Below, one piece after another: positions 1 to 12,009 of a DNA stretch of 64,000 nucleotides. The stretch lies in NCBI GenBank assembly GCA_022829145.1, contig CM040764.1:9320049-9384048 (forward strand). The letters are read 5' to 3'. This DNA is from Albula goreensis. Taxonomy: Eukaryota; Chordata; Actinopteri; Albuliformes; Albulidae. A program made the position numbers and the translations under genes. The notes beneath the pieces were generated by a model, which was not told the origin of the DNA, did not search any database, and saw only the letters and a program-made list of their open reading frames with translations. Positions within the stretch are counted from its first letter, which is position 1; each line of letters begins with the position of its first letter.

Positions 1-2490
1 GGTTTGTAAACGCTGCTTATGACGCGTGAAAACTGAAGATGAAGCTTGTTAAGTACTTGAAGTCACGGAGAAGACAATACAGATAAGACGGAGGCCCTTA
101 TTTTCATGACAGCGCAGCGCACTAGATAATCTTCCTCGAATTAATTTTCCTCGAATCCCTTCATCACACTTCGAAACGTCCACGGCATAGGCTACCCCAG
201 ACAATACTACTACTACCATTACTACTACTACTAATAATAATAATAAGCATTTAAGAGGACCAGGTGCACCTCATAGTCCAAAAATTGTTTCCTCAAGATC
301 TTCCAATAGATGCCAAGGTATCGCTCCCATACATGCTGGATAAATGCATTCAACAATAGTTTCCTGATGAGGTTGCACATCTTTCGTGGCCCCAATCACC
401 ACATATGAAAATAATGAAACCTTTTGGGTACTTAGTCTACAGTGTTGATTTCCACCTCCTGGATCTATCGAAAACAGGAGGATTTTCCAGCTAGAAAACT
501 TCACAAACGGCTTTCCCGGAAGGACACGAGGAAAAGGCGGCCAGGTCTGATTATAGTTAATAAATATACATGCATTATTTGATGATTCCTATATTTCATC
601 CCTTCTGGCATTTCACTGGATTTTCTCACGGACGAGCATGTACTGGTTATTGTGGCAAGATAAGAGAGTCTTATCACATTTGGCACAATTCCGTAAACCA
701 TAAATGTTCATGACCATCATCAATGCATGGTACAAGTGGCTGTCCGTAAAGCGAAATTCCATTGTCCGTCTGTCTCTGCTGTTACAAACACATGGAACGC
801 CGCTGTTCTTATTGAAAAGCAGTGTAAACTCATATCATTAAGATCTGAATTTGTTGTAAGCAGACGGCTTGTCTGCTCACGTGTCAAAGGCTTGCAGCGT
901 TGCGCAACGTTTCTTGCACTTGGCTGAGGTTCCTCTCGTAGCGGACGCTTAATCGTCTCTGTGGAAATCACCAGGGACAACAAGGTGAGAGGGAGTAACC
1001 GTGCAGACATCAGTGTTCACTTTCTTACCGGAGGTGGAGGAAGTAACAGTCTGAAGAGCTTAGAACTCGGCTCTTCCTCACAGAACAACGCTTCTGGATA
1101 CCTTTCAGGTTAGTGTTTTTAAACTGTATGCTTGAAGAAGAACGCAATTTTCAGTTGTAATACAGCCTGTTTTCATAACTGGAAGGGACTCATCATATTT
1201 GTGTATATCCATAAAGGAGCTCATTTCCACCTGTTCAGAAGCGCACATTATCGTCACTTAAACTGATTTTTTTCACTGTAATGCTTTTCTGCTTTTAAAG
1301 GTACCTGAATTTCAATGAGTGTAAAAGATAAGTATCTGCTAAAGGCTCAAAATGATGTATTATCAAACCATTACGCTGTCGGACGCATGATGAACACAGG
1401 AATTCAGTGTCATCTGAAAAATGAAGTATTGTTGTGATAAACGCTCAGCTAAACGTTTTTGTTCGTGGCTTGTGTGCTACTTGCACCTTTTGAGAACTAC
1501 AGTACCAGTTTGCGCTTTAAGGTTACATTGTGATGTCCTATCAAAGAGCATGTTAAGTTCTTCATGTTATTAGTCAGACTACTATAACTGACGTATAGGT
1601 AGATGATAATTTTGCAATAACGTAACAAGAGGATTAATTCATTATGTGTTGCACTTCCATTCCGATGTCAGGAGTGGCATGAAATGTGACGTTTGGCATA
1701 GACTGTACCTATGTTGCGCAAAATCTGTATTTTCCTAGGCTAGTCCACAAACTAAATTTCCCTCAAATATTTATAAGCACGCTTTTGTGATAAAAATATG
1801 AAGTTCAAAGTCTGTTACACCTATGTACGCTCGTCAGTGAAAAGGGAAAAAGGTCCTCGGCGTGACGGTAAACGGCGTACAGTGATTGTAACAGGGCAGG
1901 TGCTCAAATGGTGGAACACATTGACTCTGAAGCACTACAACAGTTAAGCAACACATTCCTTCGCGGTATTAGTTGGTATATGAATGTTATGTTTCCATTT
2001 TTCAGGAAGCCAGACATTTTGTTGATAAAGAGACTTATTACACCACAGAGCTTCTGGGTTGGCGGAAACCGACGTATGGACCAAACGATGTACGTACTGT
2101 ATGTATGTGTTGTAAAGATATTTAACATCAGACCTTTACCACGAGCTCACTCAGCAATTGATATTACAACTTTTTTACCTCTAGCTTTAAAAAAAAAAAA
2201 CGTCACTGGTATGATGGAACGTGTGTGGACAATTGTTTTTTTCTGTTGTATCAGGGAGTACTTCTTGTTGGATTCTATCCTTCCTCTATATGTCTTGTTC
2301 GCCAGTTCACGCTTATGAATCTAACATCGTCTTCTAATTCAACATATTACAATGTACATATATTTCGATATAGCATTGGCTATTAATAGTGAGCCCTGAT
2401 TATCTTACCACCTGTTTCTCAACAGCTACTATTTCTGTAATTGAACACAAAAGGGGTTTTGAAAATCACCTGCAGTTCCTCCCCCCTCAG
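1..2490. other. Upstream region of cers4, no coding gene seen
   Basis: No open frame here resembles a known protein and none shows exon-like conservation. A possible 5' untranslated exon of cers4 could end at the donor-like CAG|GTTAGT at 1108/1109, because the first coding exon starts with an acceptor just before its ATG, so an upstream non-coding exon must exist. Its position is a guess. The rest is AT-rich spacer. Confidence 0.4.
208..247. repeat. ACT/AAT trinucleotide microsatellite
   Basis: Imperfect run of three-base units, first TAC/CTA and then AAT, lying in spacer DNA. Ordinary simple repeat. Confidence 0.85.
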
Positions 2491-2497
2491 GGTGGGG

Positions 2498-5351
2498 ATG
2501 CTAGACCAGTGGCTGTGGAGGGCGGAGTACTGGCTGCCTCCTGGCATCACATGGGATGACATGCAGGGCAAGGAGGGTGCCCACTACCCTCTGCCCCGCG
2601 ACCTTCTCCTGACCTTCCCCTTGGCTCTGGTTTTCATCGCCTTGCGTTATGTCTTTGAGAGGTGAGTGAGAAACGTTTGATCTCTTTCTCTCTAATGCAG
2701 TCATCTCAGACTCAGTGCCATAGGGGCCCATGCTTATGCGATGCTTTACACCAGCCTCTGCTCTCGATCTGATCATGAGTTCGATTATGTGCTGAATTAG
2801 TGCTGCTGGTTTGTGCATACTGCATAGTAAGTGAAGTGAATTATTTGTGTAATGCAACTGTTCCTTATGTTCTGTACCTTAGCACCGACTTAAATGCATA
2901 TGTCATAATGGGTAATTGAAGTAAATGAGATAGCATTAATGAGTTATAATAAAATCCTCCAGCACACACATGGAACTCTGTGGTACCGAGTTGAACCCAC
3001 TGCTGTGGATAGCACCGAAAGGAGGTGAATGGCCTATTCATTGCTGTGTGGTGCTAAACATGAGTAGGATGAATTGTTGCCGACTGAAGATTGGTCCACA
3101 CAGGCTGCCATACTGCACTCAATGCAAATAGCTATAGGAATTTGTTTGCTCACTCATTATCAGATTGTGTTACACACACTTTTGCATTCTGTCTGGACTG
3201 ATGCTGCTCAACAATAAACAGATCTGTTTCCTCATTTCATCAAATACAGGCTGCCACATATGTTCAGATATCTGAATAATCATTTCAATACATAAATACC
3301 AATTAATCATAACTACATCAAAGAAAAAAAAACAATACATTCAGCTACAAGCTGATTCTCCTCATTTGTGGTACTTCTTAATGTGCCTTTTTAAATTTGT
3401 GAGTATGAGGTCAACAGCAACTCTTGAATGTCAAAGACATTTCACCTGGAGACAATGAAGGCTGATTTTATCTAATCTTATCTGATCCTTCAGCAAATGT
3501 TTGGGTGTATGAGGCAGTTGTGCGCCGTGCATTGATTAGAGTATGTATTGTTTTATTGTGTCATTGATCTGGTAAGATCACAAGCTGGTGAAAGTGTGAA
3601 TAATGGTGAACTTCGCCCCGGGTTGGTGATTGGTGCAATAAAAGAGCACAGGTTAAGGTTTCGGTCCCGGGGAGTGGTCGCGACTATAAAATCACGAAGG
3701 TTGTGATTTCCAGTGCTGGGTCAGACCTTCTGAACCCCTGAGCGTGTTAAATGCTGTGCATAGGCAGATGGAAGTAGAACGGTCCCACACCACACTGCAC
3801 TGTTTCCAGCGATTAGTCTATGGGTGGCATGTCATTCTACAAGGTCTTCATCAAGTCACCATAATGTCGCACCAGACGTTTTGTACTATTACTACACACA
3901 TGAGCCGTATGGGCATACTACTTCTACATTTCTATGACAGTGCAGTTGTCTCAATGTAATTCATAAACGGTGGAGGGTGGTGTAATGAATGGATTGGTAA
4001 TTAGATAAAAGAATGCATGTAAATATGACCCAAAAAGTATCAAAAATGTATTTTGTCTACAGGGGAAATGGCATAAATACAAAGCGGGGAGGGATGGCAG
4101 CAGGCAGTTTTGGCGTCCTGCTGTCGTCATAGTTGCAGTGAGAGCACTGTTTGGGGAAATGTGCACAATGCGAGCTATGCGCGACACGCCAGATAAGGGC
4201 TCCCGCGACGTGGAGCGACTGCAGTCTCGCCACGGTCAGATCCGGGTCAGCCTGGCAGTCATGAAAGGCAGAGAGGGAGAGAGGCACGAGACGGATAGAT
4301 CTGCCTCAGAGATAGCGGGTCTGGGTATTCCTGCTGTGCGTTGTGCCGCTGTCACACTTACTCATCTAATCGCATGCCTTACCCCAACGCAGAGAAGAGC
4401 ACGCGGGACGAACGGCGTGCCAGGACTGGGCTCAGGCCGTCACTTTTATCAGACAGTCAGCATACAGACCAGCTGAGAGGAGCTGGTGAGGATGGCTAGA
4501 CGATAATACACCCCATCTGTCCAGCGTCTGTGGAGGGATTGCCATCCCATTCACTTATTACTGCAGTTCTCCAGATGCATCCTCGGCTCCCTCTGTTTCT
4601 CTGAGCATTCATAAGCAGACAGGATGGGGAGCTCTGTTTGAGCACGCCAAGCTGCTGTTTATACAATGAAGCTGGGCTGTTCAGAGGCTCTGCTGTAAGT
4701 GTACAGTGTCTCAGGCCCATATGCTTTCTGTCATTCCCACTTTCCCCCAGAAACAGTCCCCTTTGATTCAAATAAAAAAAGGAAAAACAAAAGAAGCCCA
4801 CAGTGATATCGATGCTGCCCCTGAAGTAAGGTGACTTAGTGAAGTTAGAACCTCATTCAGAGCGGAGTGTGGCTGATTGCTCACCTGTTTTGATGCACAG
4901 GTGTGTTGTGGGAGTGTGCGCAGATCAGTTGGGACAGCAGGTGTGAAATGAGGTTGTGGGGGAAGGGGGGGGGTGTACAGGTGATACAGTCCAGCAGCAG
5001 GCAAGCAGAAGGAGAAGGGGCTCGGGGGTTGCTGTGGCAGCTGTTTCCCATGGTAACCAGAGCCCGAATCAACACACAAACTCGTCTTGACCTTTTCCTT
5101 TTCCCCTTGAATGTTCTTCACTGCCTGATTAACATTCATGGTGTGTTTGCAGGCACATACGCGTGCACGCACACACACACATGCATACACATGCATTAAT
5201 GCGTTTATGCACACATACACTGACTCAGAAATAGACGGAGATGCACTCAAATACACATTTGAACACACACATATTTACACAACTACACTTATATTTATAC
5301 ACATATATATGCATACATATTTATGCATGCTCATACATGCTTATATACATG

Positions 5352-5382
<31 letters not shown>

Positions 5383-7676
5383 CCAGATGTATCCTGATCA
5401 GAGTTATCTCTTCTGAGTATACAGTAAAAATGTTTGTATTTCTGACTGTCCAGAGAGATGACAGTAGTCCATTTTACAGTGACATAATGAAAGTCCTTTG
5501 CAGCTCAGTAACTGCAGCCGCTGTTGTTTCTCTCTGCCCCCTTTTCATTTGTGACTGTTTCCATGCTCATTTCCATGACAACGGCCATGCTTCTCTCCCC
5601 TTCAGGTTGGTGGCCCTTCCATTGGGCAGGTGGATGGGTGTGCGTGACCGCACCCGGGTCCTGCCCAGACCTTCGCCACACCTGGAACTGTTTTACACCC
5701 AGCACAGCCGCCAGCCATCCCAGGTGAGTGTGCATCATCTACCTGTGAATGCGCATGATGGCCAAAGTGATATTTTCCCATTCTAACAGTAAAAATGCTA
5801 TTTGAAGGGCAACAGTTTTTTGGGGTTTAAATGTCATCTTTATCTATGTATGACTTTGGGAGCATCACAGTTGCAATCATATGTCTGAGATAGGTGGATG
5901 CTGGGAACGGACAGTTTTTTTTTGTACAAAGTCTTCAAGTTTCATAACTGAATGGATGTCAAAATATACAGATTTGAAATATTTGCATTTGTTAGTTGGG
6001 ATGTTGAAAGTTGGGAAGCAGGAAGTTAGTAAGGACAACACCAGTCAGTCTCCCTCGTGGTTTAAATGGCCACCCTCATCACAGACCATGAGGACCGATG
6101 ACCCAGTCATCTGGAGTCATTCTCCCCCTTATCCAGTCGGGCACGTGCAAACACCTGCGCCTTTTCCGCAGGGGTAGGGGTCCTCACTGCAGCCATTGGT
6201 CCCCCCATCCTGTCATGTGACTCCTTCAGAACTTTCCACTTTGTTTGTCTGAAAGTGATTTGTCACCGTGGACCCCCCACCTCCCCCTCGTGCTGCTCAC
6301 TCACCTGATCATCCCCAGGCGCCTACAAGCTGCCAGGGCCCAAGAGGAATTAAGTGTTGCACAAGGGAAGAGTCGTTAGAAACCGGAGCCTGTGTTTTTG
6401 AACAGAGGAAGAGCGGGGAGGGCTAGCGGTGTCAGTTTTCCCTGAGATCAGGTTGGCAAAAGGAGGAAACTAATTGGGGTCACCAGACCAGGGAAAGCAC
6501 CAAACGCATGTGTCATGGTACACTGACTCCAGACATATGCACAACACAACAATGAGTTTGCGGGAATGAATCCCCTGAAGCTTGACTCACTCGGTCATTT
6601 TGGCCAAAAAAAGACGGGCACAATGACCCTTGCTTTTATATTTTATTTGTAAAATCCCCCTTTCATCCCCCAAGCTGAACTTTTCATCCTAAGGCAACCA
6701 TATCTCACTGCTTTCTCATCCTGTCATTTCTGGAGCATGTCAGCCTGTAGAACTGGTAAGGTGGAAAATGGGGGAAAATATCCAACACAGAAAAAGGAAG
6801 TAAAACATCAAATTCCTTGGGGAATGTAAGGAAGAGGAGAGTGAAGTATGACATTCTGTTCCTAGAGTGAAATCATCAGTCTGACCAAGCAGTGTGACCT
6901 CACCCAGAGGCAGGTGGAGACGTGGTTCCGTCACCGTAGGAACCAGGACAGGCCCAGCAACACAAAGAAGTTCAGTGAGGCTTGGTGAGACCTCTAGTGA
7001 TTTCAGGAAGTATTTCTTTCTTATGGAATTGTCATTTTTTGGGATATACCACAAGAATTTGTTTTTTTCCACAGTATCTCTGCATTATTTATCATTTTTG
7101 TATGTTTGTTGTGAATATTATGTATATTACTTTCATTTTCATTATATTTTTGTGATACATAAACCAAAGTAGTTGTCTCGGAGATAATGAAATTCAAATG
7201 AATTATTTTAGTTTTTCTGGTTCCAGAGAGAGAGGGACGCAGACCCCACACCACGTTCACCCACGCTTCACATTGTTGCAAAACCCCTCAAAGAAAATGA
7301 TGTCACAGTTCAAAGATGAACTGTGTTTGTTTTTCAGTTGGAGGTTCACCTTCTACCTGTGGCATTCACCGCTGGCCTGGCTGTTCTGATTGATGTAAGT
7401 ATTCACCATGACAATGAGCAGATAAAGCCCCTAAAGAGGAAATTGTGTTTGTTTGTTTGTTTGTTTGTTTGCATATTAATGGTTACTAGAATAGGGACAA
7501 AATACATTTACACCTTGAGCAGACAATCATAAGATGCATTATTTATTTATCAGTGTATTTTTCTCTCTGTTTGTGCATTTTTCTGTCTCCCAGGCTCCCT
7601 GGTTCTGGGATCAGAGAGAGTGCTGGAATCACTACCCAAAGCAGGTGAGAGCAGCAGGCTAACATGTTTTCACATG

Positions 7677-7707
<31 letters not shown>

Positions 7708-10429
7708 AACACTGAAGGAAAATATACTTCCACCCCTTTGCATGTGCATTCACTGACAGGCACAAACACGCACAGTACACCTGTGCATGCAAAATAAGCA
7801 CCCAGACATGCACATGCCTTTACCCACATGAGCATGCACCTGCAGGCACACGCAGACGCGCATACCTATGTCTGTACATGCATGCACACACCCAGACACT
7901 CACAATCTCCAAGTCCAGGCCATATCAGGGTTCAGCAATGCTTATATATTCATTTTGTCAGTTGAAACATTTCCCTTCACAGCAATACTAATAACAGAAG
8001 ATTCCAGAAAAAAGAACATATTTATTTTTCCAGAAAAAAAGCCTTGGAATATATATTAAGTGAAAGCAGTCAAGTTGATCTGGGTGGACAGATTAAGATG
8101 AGTAATGTGTAACAATTAGGCATGAGCAACAGCAATTTTTGTGAATAATAAAGCAAAGAAGCATGTTTGTGAATAATATTTGAGAAGCACGTTTGCTACT
8201 CTGTGTTGCAGATGAACAGTGGGAAAGGGCGATAATGGGTCAGCCCGATTTCAACTCTACTGCTCAACACTTTTCAGGTCAGAGTAACACATGGGTCCTT
8301 ACTATGTATTTATTTTGTCTCTCCTGGGGTCTGCAGCCCATATCTCAGGCACATTACTGGTATTACCTGCTGGAGCTGGGCTTCTACTGGTCCCTCCTGC
8401 TCTGTGTCTCTGTGGACATCAAGCGGAAGGTATGTTCCAGTGACCTCAACCCCAGCCTCCGTAACACACAGGGGTTACAGTGTAGCCCTGACAGCATGGA
8501 GTGACGGTGTAGTGAGGGAATGAAAGAACAGGAGGGTGCAGTTGTATCCTTGGTTAAGGTACAAACCTGAATGACTTTAGTTAATATTCTACCATTATAC
8601 AGGGATTCACTGTAAAAAAAATGTATTACAGTGTTTGAAAAGTGTAACACCCTTATTAAATGTGTAGCGAAGCATGTTTTGGCATAACAGTCAAAGTCAA
8701 AGGGGGTGAAAACTTCCTGAAGCGCCCGTACTTGGTTTTTGTTGCAATTTTTCTTTACCTATTTTCTTCTTCCTGTCCGATTTAATGATTCAAAGACGCC
8801 TTGCAGGCAGGGAATAAATAGCTTGACCCAGAGCTCAAACTTCCTCCTTAGGAAAGCAAAAGGGTCAGATTGATTCTTATGAAAGATGTTTTTTTTTGGT
8901 TTTTTATTTTAGTAGAGCCAGACTCCGTTTCTGTGACTGAGTTTCAGTTTGTAATACTTGACCAGCTATATAGCTGCAGTGCTCTGATATTATCAAGTGT
9001 ATGTGTGCAGGAAAATTATCTAACCACCTCATTAAAATGTTTTTTTGCACAGTTGTTAGTTTGAATATACATGGCGGCTAGCTCATCCTTTGTAATTGGA
9101 CGACTTTATTCAGGTTTAGTAATGAGGCACTGTGGACCACATAACCTACAGGGACCTTCCCTCTCTTTCCCCACAATGAGCTTAAGCTTCCTATAGCTTG
9201 TCATGTTGATGCTCACAGTATGCATGCCAGGCTCTGACATTCACCATTCTTTGTGCAAACAGTGAGGGGTCCGCTATAGAAGGAGTACATTTAGGTTTGT
9301 TTCCATCCCTCTTTTCATACTTAGTTTTTTAACCCTCAGGATTTTAAGGAGCAGATAATTCACCATGTGGCCACCATTTCTCTGCTTGGCTTCTCCTATT
9401 GCGCCAACTACGTGCGCATAGGAACCCTGGTGATGCTCGTCCATGACTCCTCTGATTTCCTGCTGGAGGTAATGTTACACTCACCATCAAACCCTGTCAC
9501 ACCATTCCTTACACACTCATCATCAAACCCTGTCACACCATTCCTTACACACTCATCATCAAACCCTGTCACACCACTCATCATCATCAAACCCTGTCAC
9601 ACCATTCCTTACACACTCATCATCAAACCCTGTCACACCATTCCTTACACACTCATCATCAAACCCTGTCACACCATTCCTTACACACTCATCATCAAAC
9701 CCTGTCACACCATTCCTTACACACTCATCATCAAACCCTGTCACACCATTCCTTACACACTCATCATCATATCCTGTCACCTGGCCTCCTCTGAGGTGGG
9801 TTCTGCCAGTCCCCATTTCCTTTTGCCTTACGGTCCTCCGAATGTCTATCTCAGCTCTGTCACAGTGTTTGTTGTTTAAAACTAAGTAGGCAGCACCATG
9901 GCAAAGACACACTGCACAGGCTTCTGCATGTGTTTACATACTTTCACTCTGTGACAGTGAGCTGCGGTCTTATCTCAGCCATGCCTGCTAGGTCATTTCA
10001 ATGGCTTTTATTTCCTGGACAAGAAATTTACATGAGTCATGTTGAATGTGTTCTTTTTTTCCTGTTTGGATATGGAGATGTACGTTTCTCTCTCATAGCC
10101 ACATGTCCAGCCTTTTGTGTATGCTGCTTTTGTTCTTTAGAAGAACACAAAAAGATGATTGTGTAAAAAAGAGAACAAGGTGTCCAGCGTGGTTTAATTT
10201 CGGCACATTTTGGCCTGATCGTATCACGCTGATGGCGTAGTGTTGGAATGGTGAAATGTACACTACTCTGTGTGCTCTGATTTCATCAGTGCTATACGTT
10301 CCGCTCAGTGCACCTCAGGCAAAACAACCTTTTCGCAACAGACATGTGCCAGTTCTATCTTACTGTCACCTCCACCTATGCTGGGTCATACAGCCATACA
10401 CATTATTATTGAATTACACCAACCTCTTC

Positions 10430-10460
<31 letters not shown>

Positions 10461-12009
10461 CAAGAAGACTACATTTTCATTTATATAACACAACTAAAAA
10501 ATAGTTTTAAATGTGTATAATGTATATCTGGTGTGTGTCAGATGGATCCTTATGGGTAGAGTGTTAGTCACATTAATTGGTGGTGGTCATTCAGGTTTTG
10601 TGGTCGTTTATGTGTGCTATCTCCTTGCAGTCTGCCAAGATGTTCAACTACGCTGGCTGGAGGATCTGTGATGCCTTGTTTGTTGTCTTCGCCACAGCCT
10701 TCCTGGTTACCCGGCTTATGATGTTTCCCACCAAGTAAGACATAGGGTACATCCCAATTCTTGACAAATGTCTTCTCCATTTTAAAAGTACCCTCAACCG
10801 ACCTCTGTGCCCTCATGGTACCTTTGTGTCCCACTTCTAGAGAAGAGAATCCACTTAATACAGGTGGCTCTCAGACAATGTGGTTGCTAGGGAAGCAGAC
10901 ATAAGCTCTGCAACAGTGGGTTTGAGCCCCAGACACACCGTTACTGGCTGTGCCCAGAGGTCTGCACTGGTGAGGCAACAATTGGCTCAGCCTCACTAGG
11001 GGAGGATAAGGGTTAAGCCAGTTAGGTTTGTGAGTCTCATCGCTCTCTAGCATCCACTCTTGGTCAGCTGGGTGCCTGGAGATGCACAAACCGAGGATAC
11101 GCTGGCTTTTTCATTATGTGGGATAACCGCCCCACACACAGCAGCACACATACATTCCCACACGCACACACTATGCCAGCAGAACTGACAAGCCAGCAAT
11201 AGCTGTGGGTAAGCTGAACAGCTCCATGTTGTCCTTCATTGCTCAGTCTCAAGGTGATTACTGCATGTGTTTCCTCATTCATTCACTGTCTCCATCTCTC
11301 AGAATAATCTACACGACCCTGATCTTGTCCATGGAGGTCTTCGAGCCTTTCTTTGGGTATTACTTCTTCAACGCCCTGCTGCTGGTGCTGCAGGCCCTCC
11401 ACATCTTCTGGGCCTGGCTGATCCTGCGAATGGTCTTCAAGTTTATCTTCCAAGGGACAGTGAGTATGCCCCGACCCCACTCCACCTACCTGAGATCCAA
11501 ACCCAACGCACACTGGGAGGAGAGAGACTCTGAGACCACCACTACCACCACCGGCACCTGTCTCCTCCTTTCAGTGTGATGGGTACAAACCTGCTGCCTG
11601 AAGCCTTTCCTCTAAATGTAACTCTATGGATGGTTCCACACCCATCTGTGGAAATGCTGGCCATGGTCAACACTGGCAGAGTCAGCATTTCACCTCAAAC
11701 TGTAGTGTGGTAACACTGAACCAGACCCATGTTGCAGCAAGATAGGCCATCTATTTGAGCTAATAAGAGCTTTGTTTTAATATGAGTGGGTTTGTCTTTT
11801 AGGTGGAAAAAGATGAGCGCAGTGACGAGGACAGTGAAGAAGAGGAGGAAAGTGACAAAGAGGAGGATGGCGAGGAGGAAAAGGAGTGTTGTTGGGGGAA
11901 AAGGAAAGATATCCTCAACACCAAACTGACTGCTCTAACCAACAACTGTGTCCTCAACAACCTCACCAATCAGAGAAGCAGTACGGGTCGAATTCCCAAA
12001 TCCAGATAG
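2498..12009 (+). CDS. cers4: Ceramide synthase, CERS4-like (10 coding exons, one exon with a 1-nt deletion)
   Basis: N-acylates sphingoid bases with fatty acyl-CoA in the ER membrane. Coding exons: 2498-2661, 5606-5723, 6866-6984, 7338-7394, 7594-7644, 8337-8429, 9340-9468, 10631-10734, 11303-11459, 11803-12009. All boundaries are GT-AG and the phases agree. The first exon has an acceptor (CCCCTCAG) 7 nt before the ATG, so a non-coding exon lies upstream. Visible landmarks are the Hox-like domain ([12 protein letters not shown]) in exon 3, the TLC domain from exon 4 to exon 9, the Lag1 motif with the catalytic pair IIHH and HDSSDFLLE in exon 7, and an acidic Ser/Glu tail typical of CK2-phosphorylated CERS2-6. 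CDALF, the FPTK-IIYTT stretch and GYYFFN favour CERS4, as does human synteny; the loop SMEVFEPFF looks more like CERS3. Exons sum to 1199 nt, one short of 400 codons, because exon 4 has lost a base. Introns hold only repeats. Confidence 0.85.
5352..5380. repeat. (CA)n microsatellite in cers4 intron 1
   Basis: Perfect CA dinucleotide run. It is preceded from about 5160 by a looser tract of interspersed CA, TA and ATGCA units. Confidence 0.95.
7338..7394 (+). CDS. cers4: cers4 coding exon 4 with apparent 1-nt deletion
   Basis: The exon opens with codons for WRFTFYLW in the frame set by the previous exon. It then switches frame near 7361-7366, after which [10 protein letters not shown], the expected continuation of the first TLC helix, is read. 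Followed strictly, the incoming frame hits TGA at 7387-7389. The exon is 57 nt, whereas 58 are needed to keep phase with the next exon. Acceptor TTTTCAG and donor GTAAGT are intact. A sequence error or a disabling mutation would both look like this. Confidence 0.75.
7677..7706. repeat. (CA)n microsatellite in cers4 intron 5
   Basis: Perfect CA run shortly after the exon ending at 7644, followed by a degenerate CA/TGCA-rich tract to about 7910. Confidence 0.95.
9486..9780. repeat. 36-bp minisatellite in cers4 intron 7
   Basis: Eight copies of a unit containing ACCCTGTCACACCA, plus a final degenerate copy, begin 18 nt after the exon donor. Most units are exactly 36 bp; one internal unit is truncated and has an extra ATC. 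Because 36 is a multiple of three and the unit lacks stops in the exon's frame, the frame entering from the preceding exon stays open across the whole array to 9879. The high identity between units suggests recent expansion. Confidence 0.95.
10431..10457. repeat. (AAT)n microsatellite
   Basis: Run of AAT/ATA triplets in cers4 intron 7, about 170 nt before the exon starting at 10631. Confidence 0.9.
10865..11100 (+). repeat. Decayed tRNA-derived SINE
   Basis: GGGTTTGAGCCC at 10919-10930 resembles a tRNA B box (GGTTCGANNCC). Downstream, the stretch around GCAACAATTGGCTCAGC followed by a GGGGAGGATAAGGGTT block resembles the body of a fish SINE family in which a CACAATTGGCCCAGC-like segment precedes a GGTTAGGGGAGGG block. 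The A-box region near 10866 is only weakly matched. The copy is old and imperfect and lies in cers4 intron 8. Family assignment is from memory. Confidence 0.5.

Noticed and set aside
4768-5268. 166-codon open frame on the minus strand
   Set aside because: It is built partly on CA/TA repeat sequence in a cers4 intron, with no recognisable domain and no homologous look.
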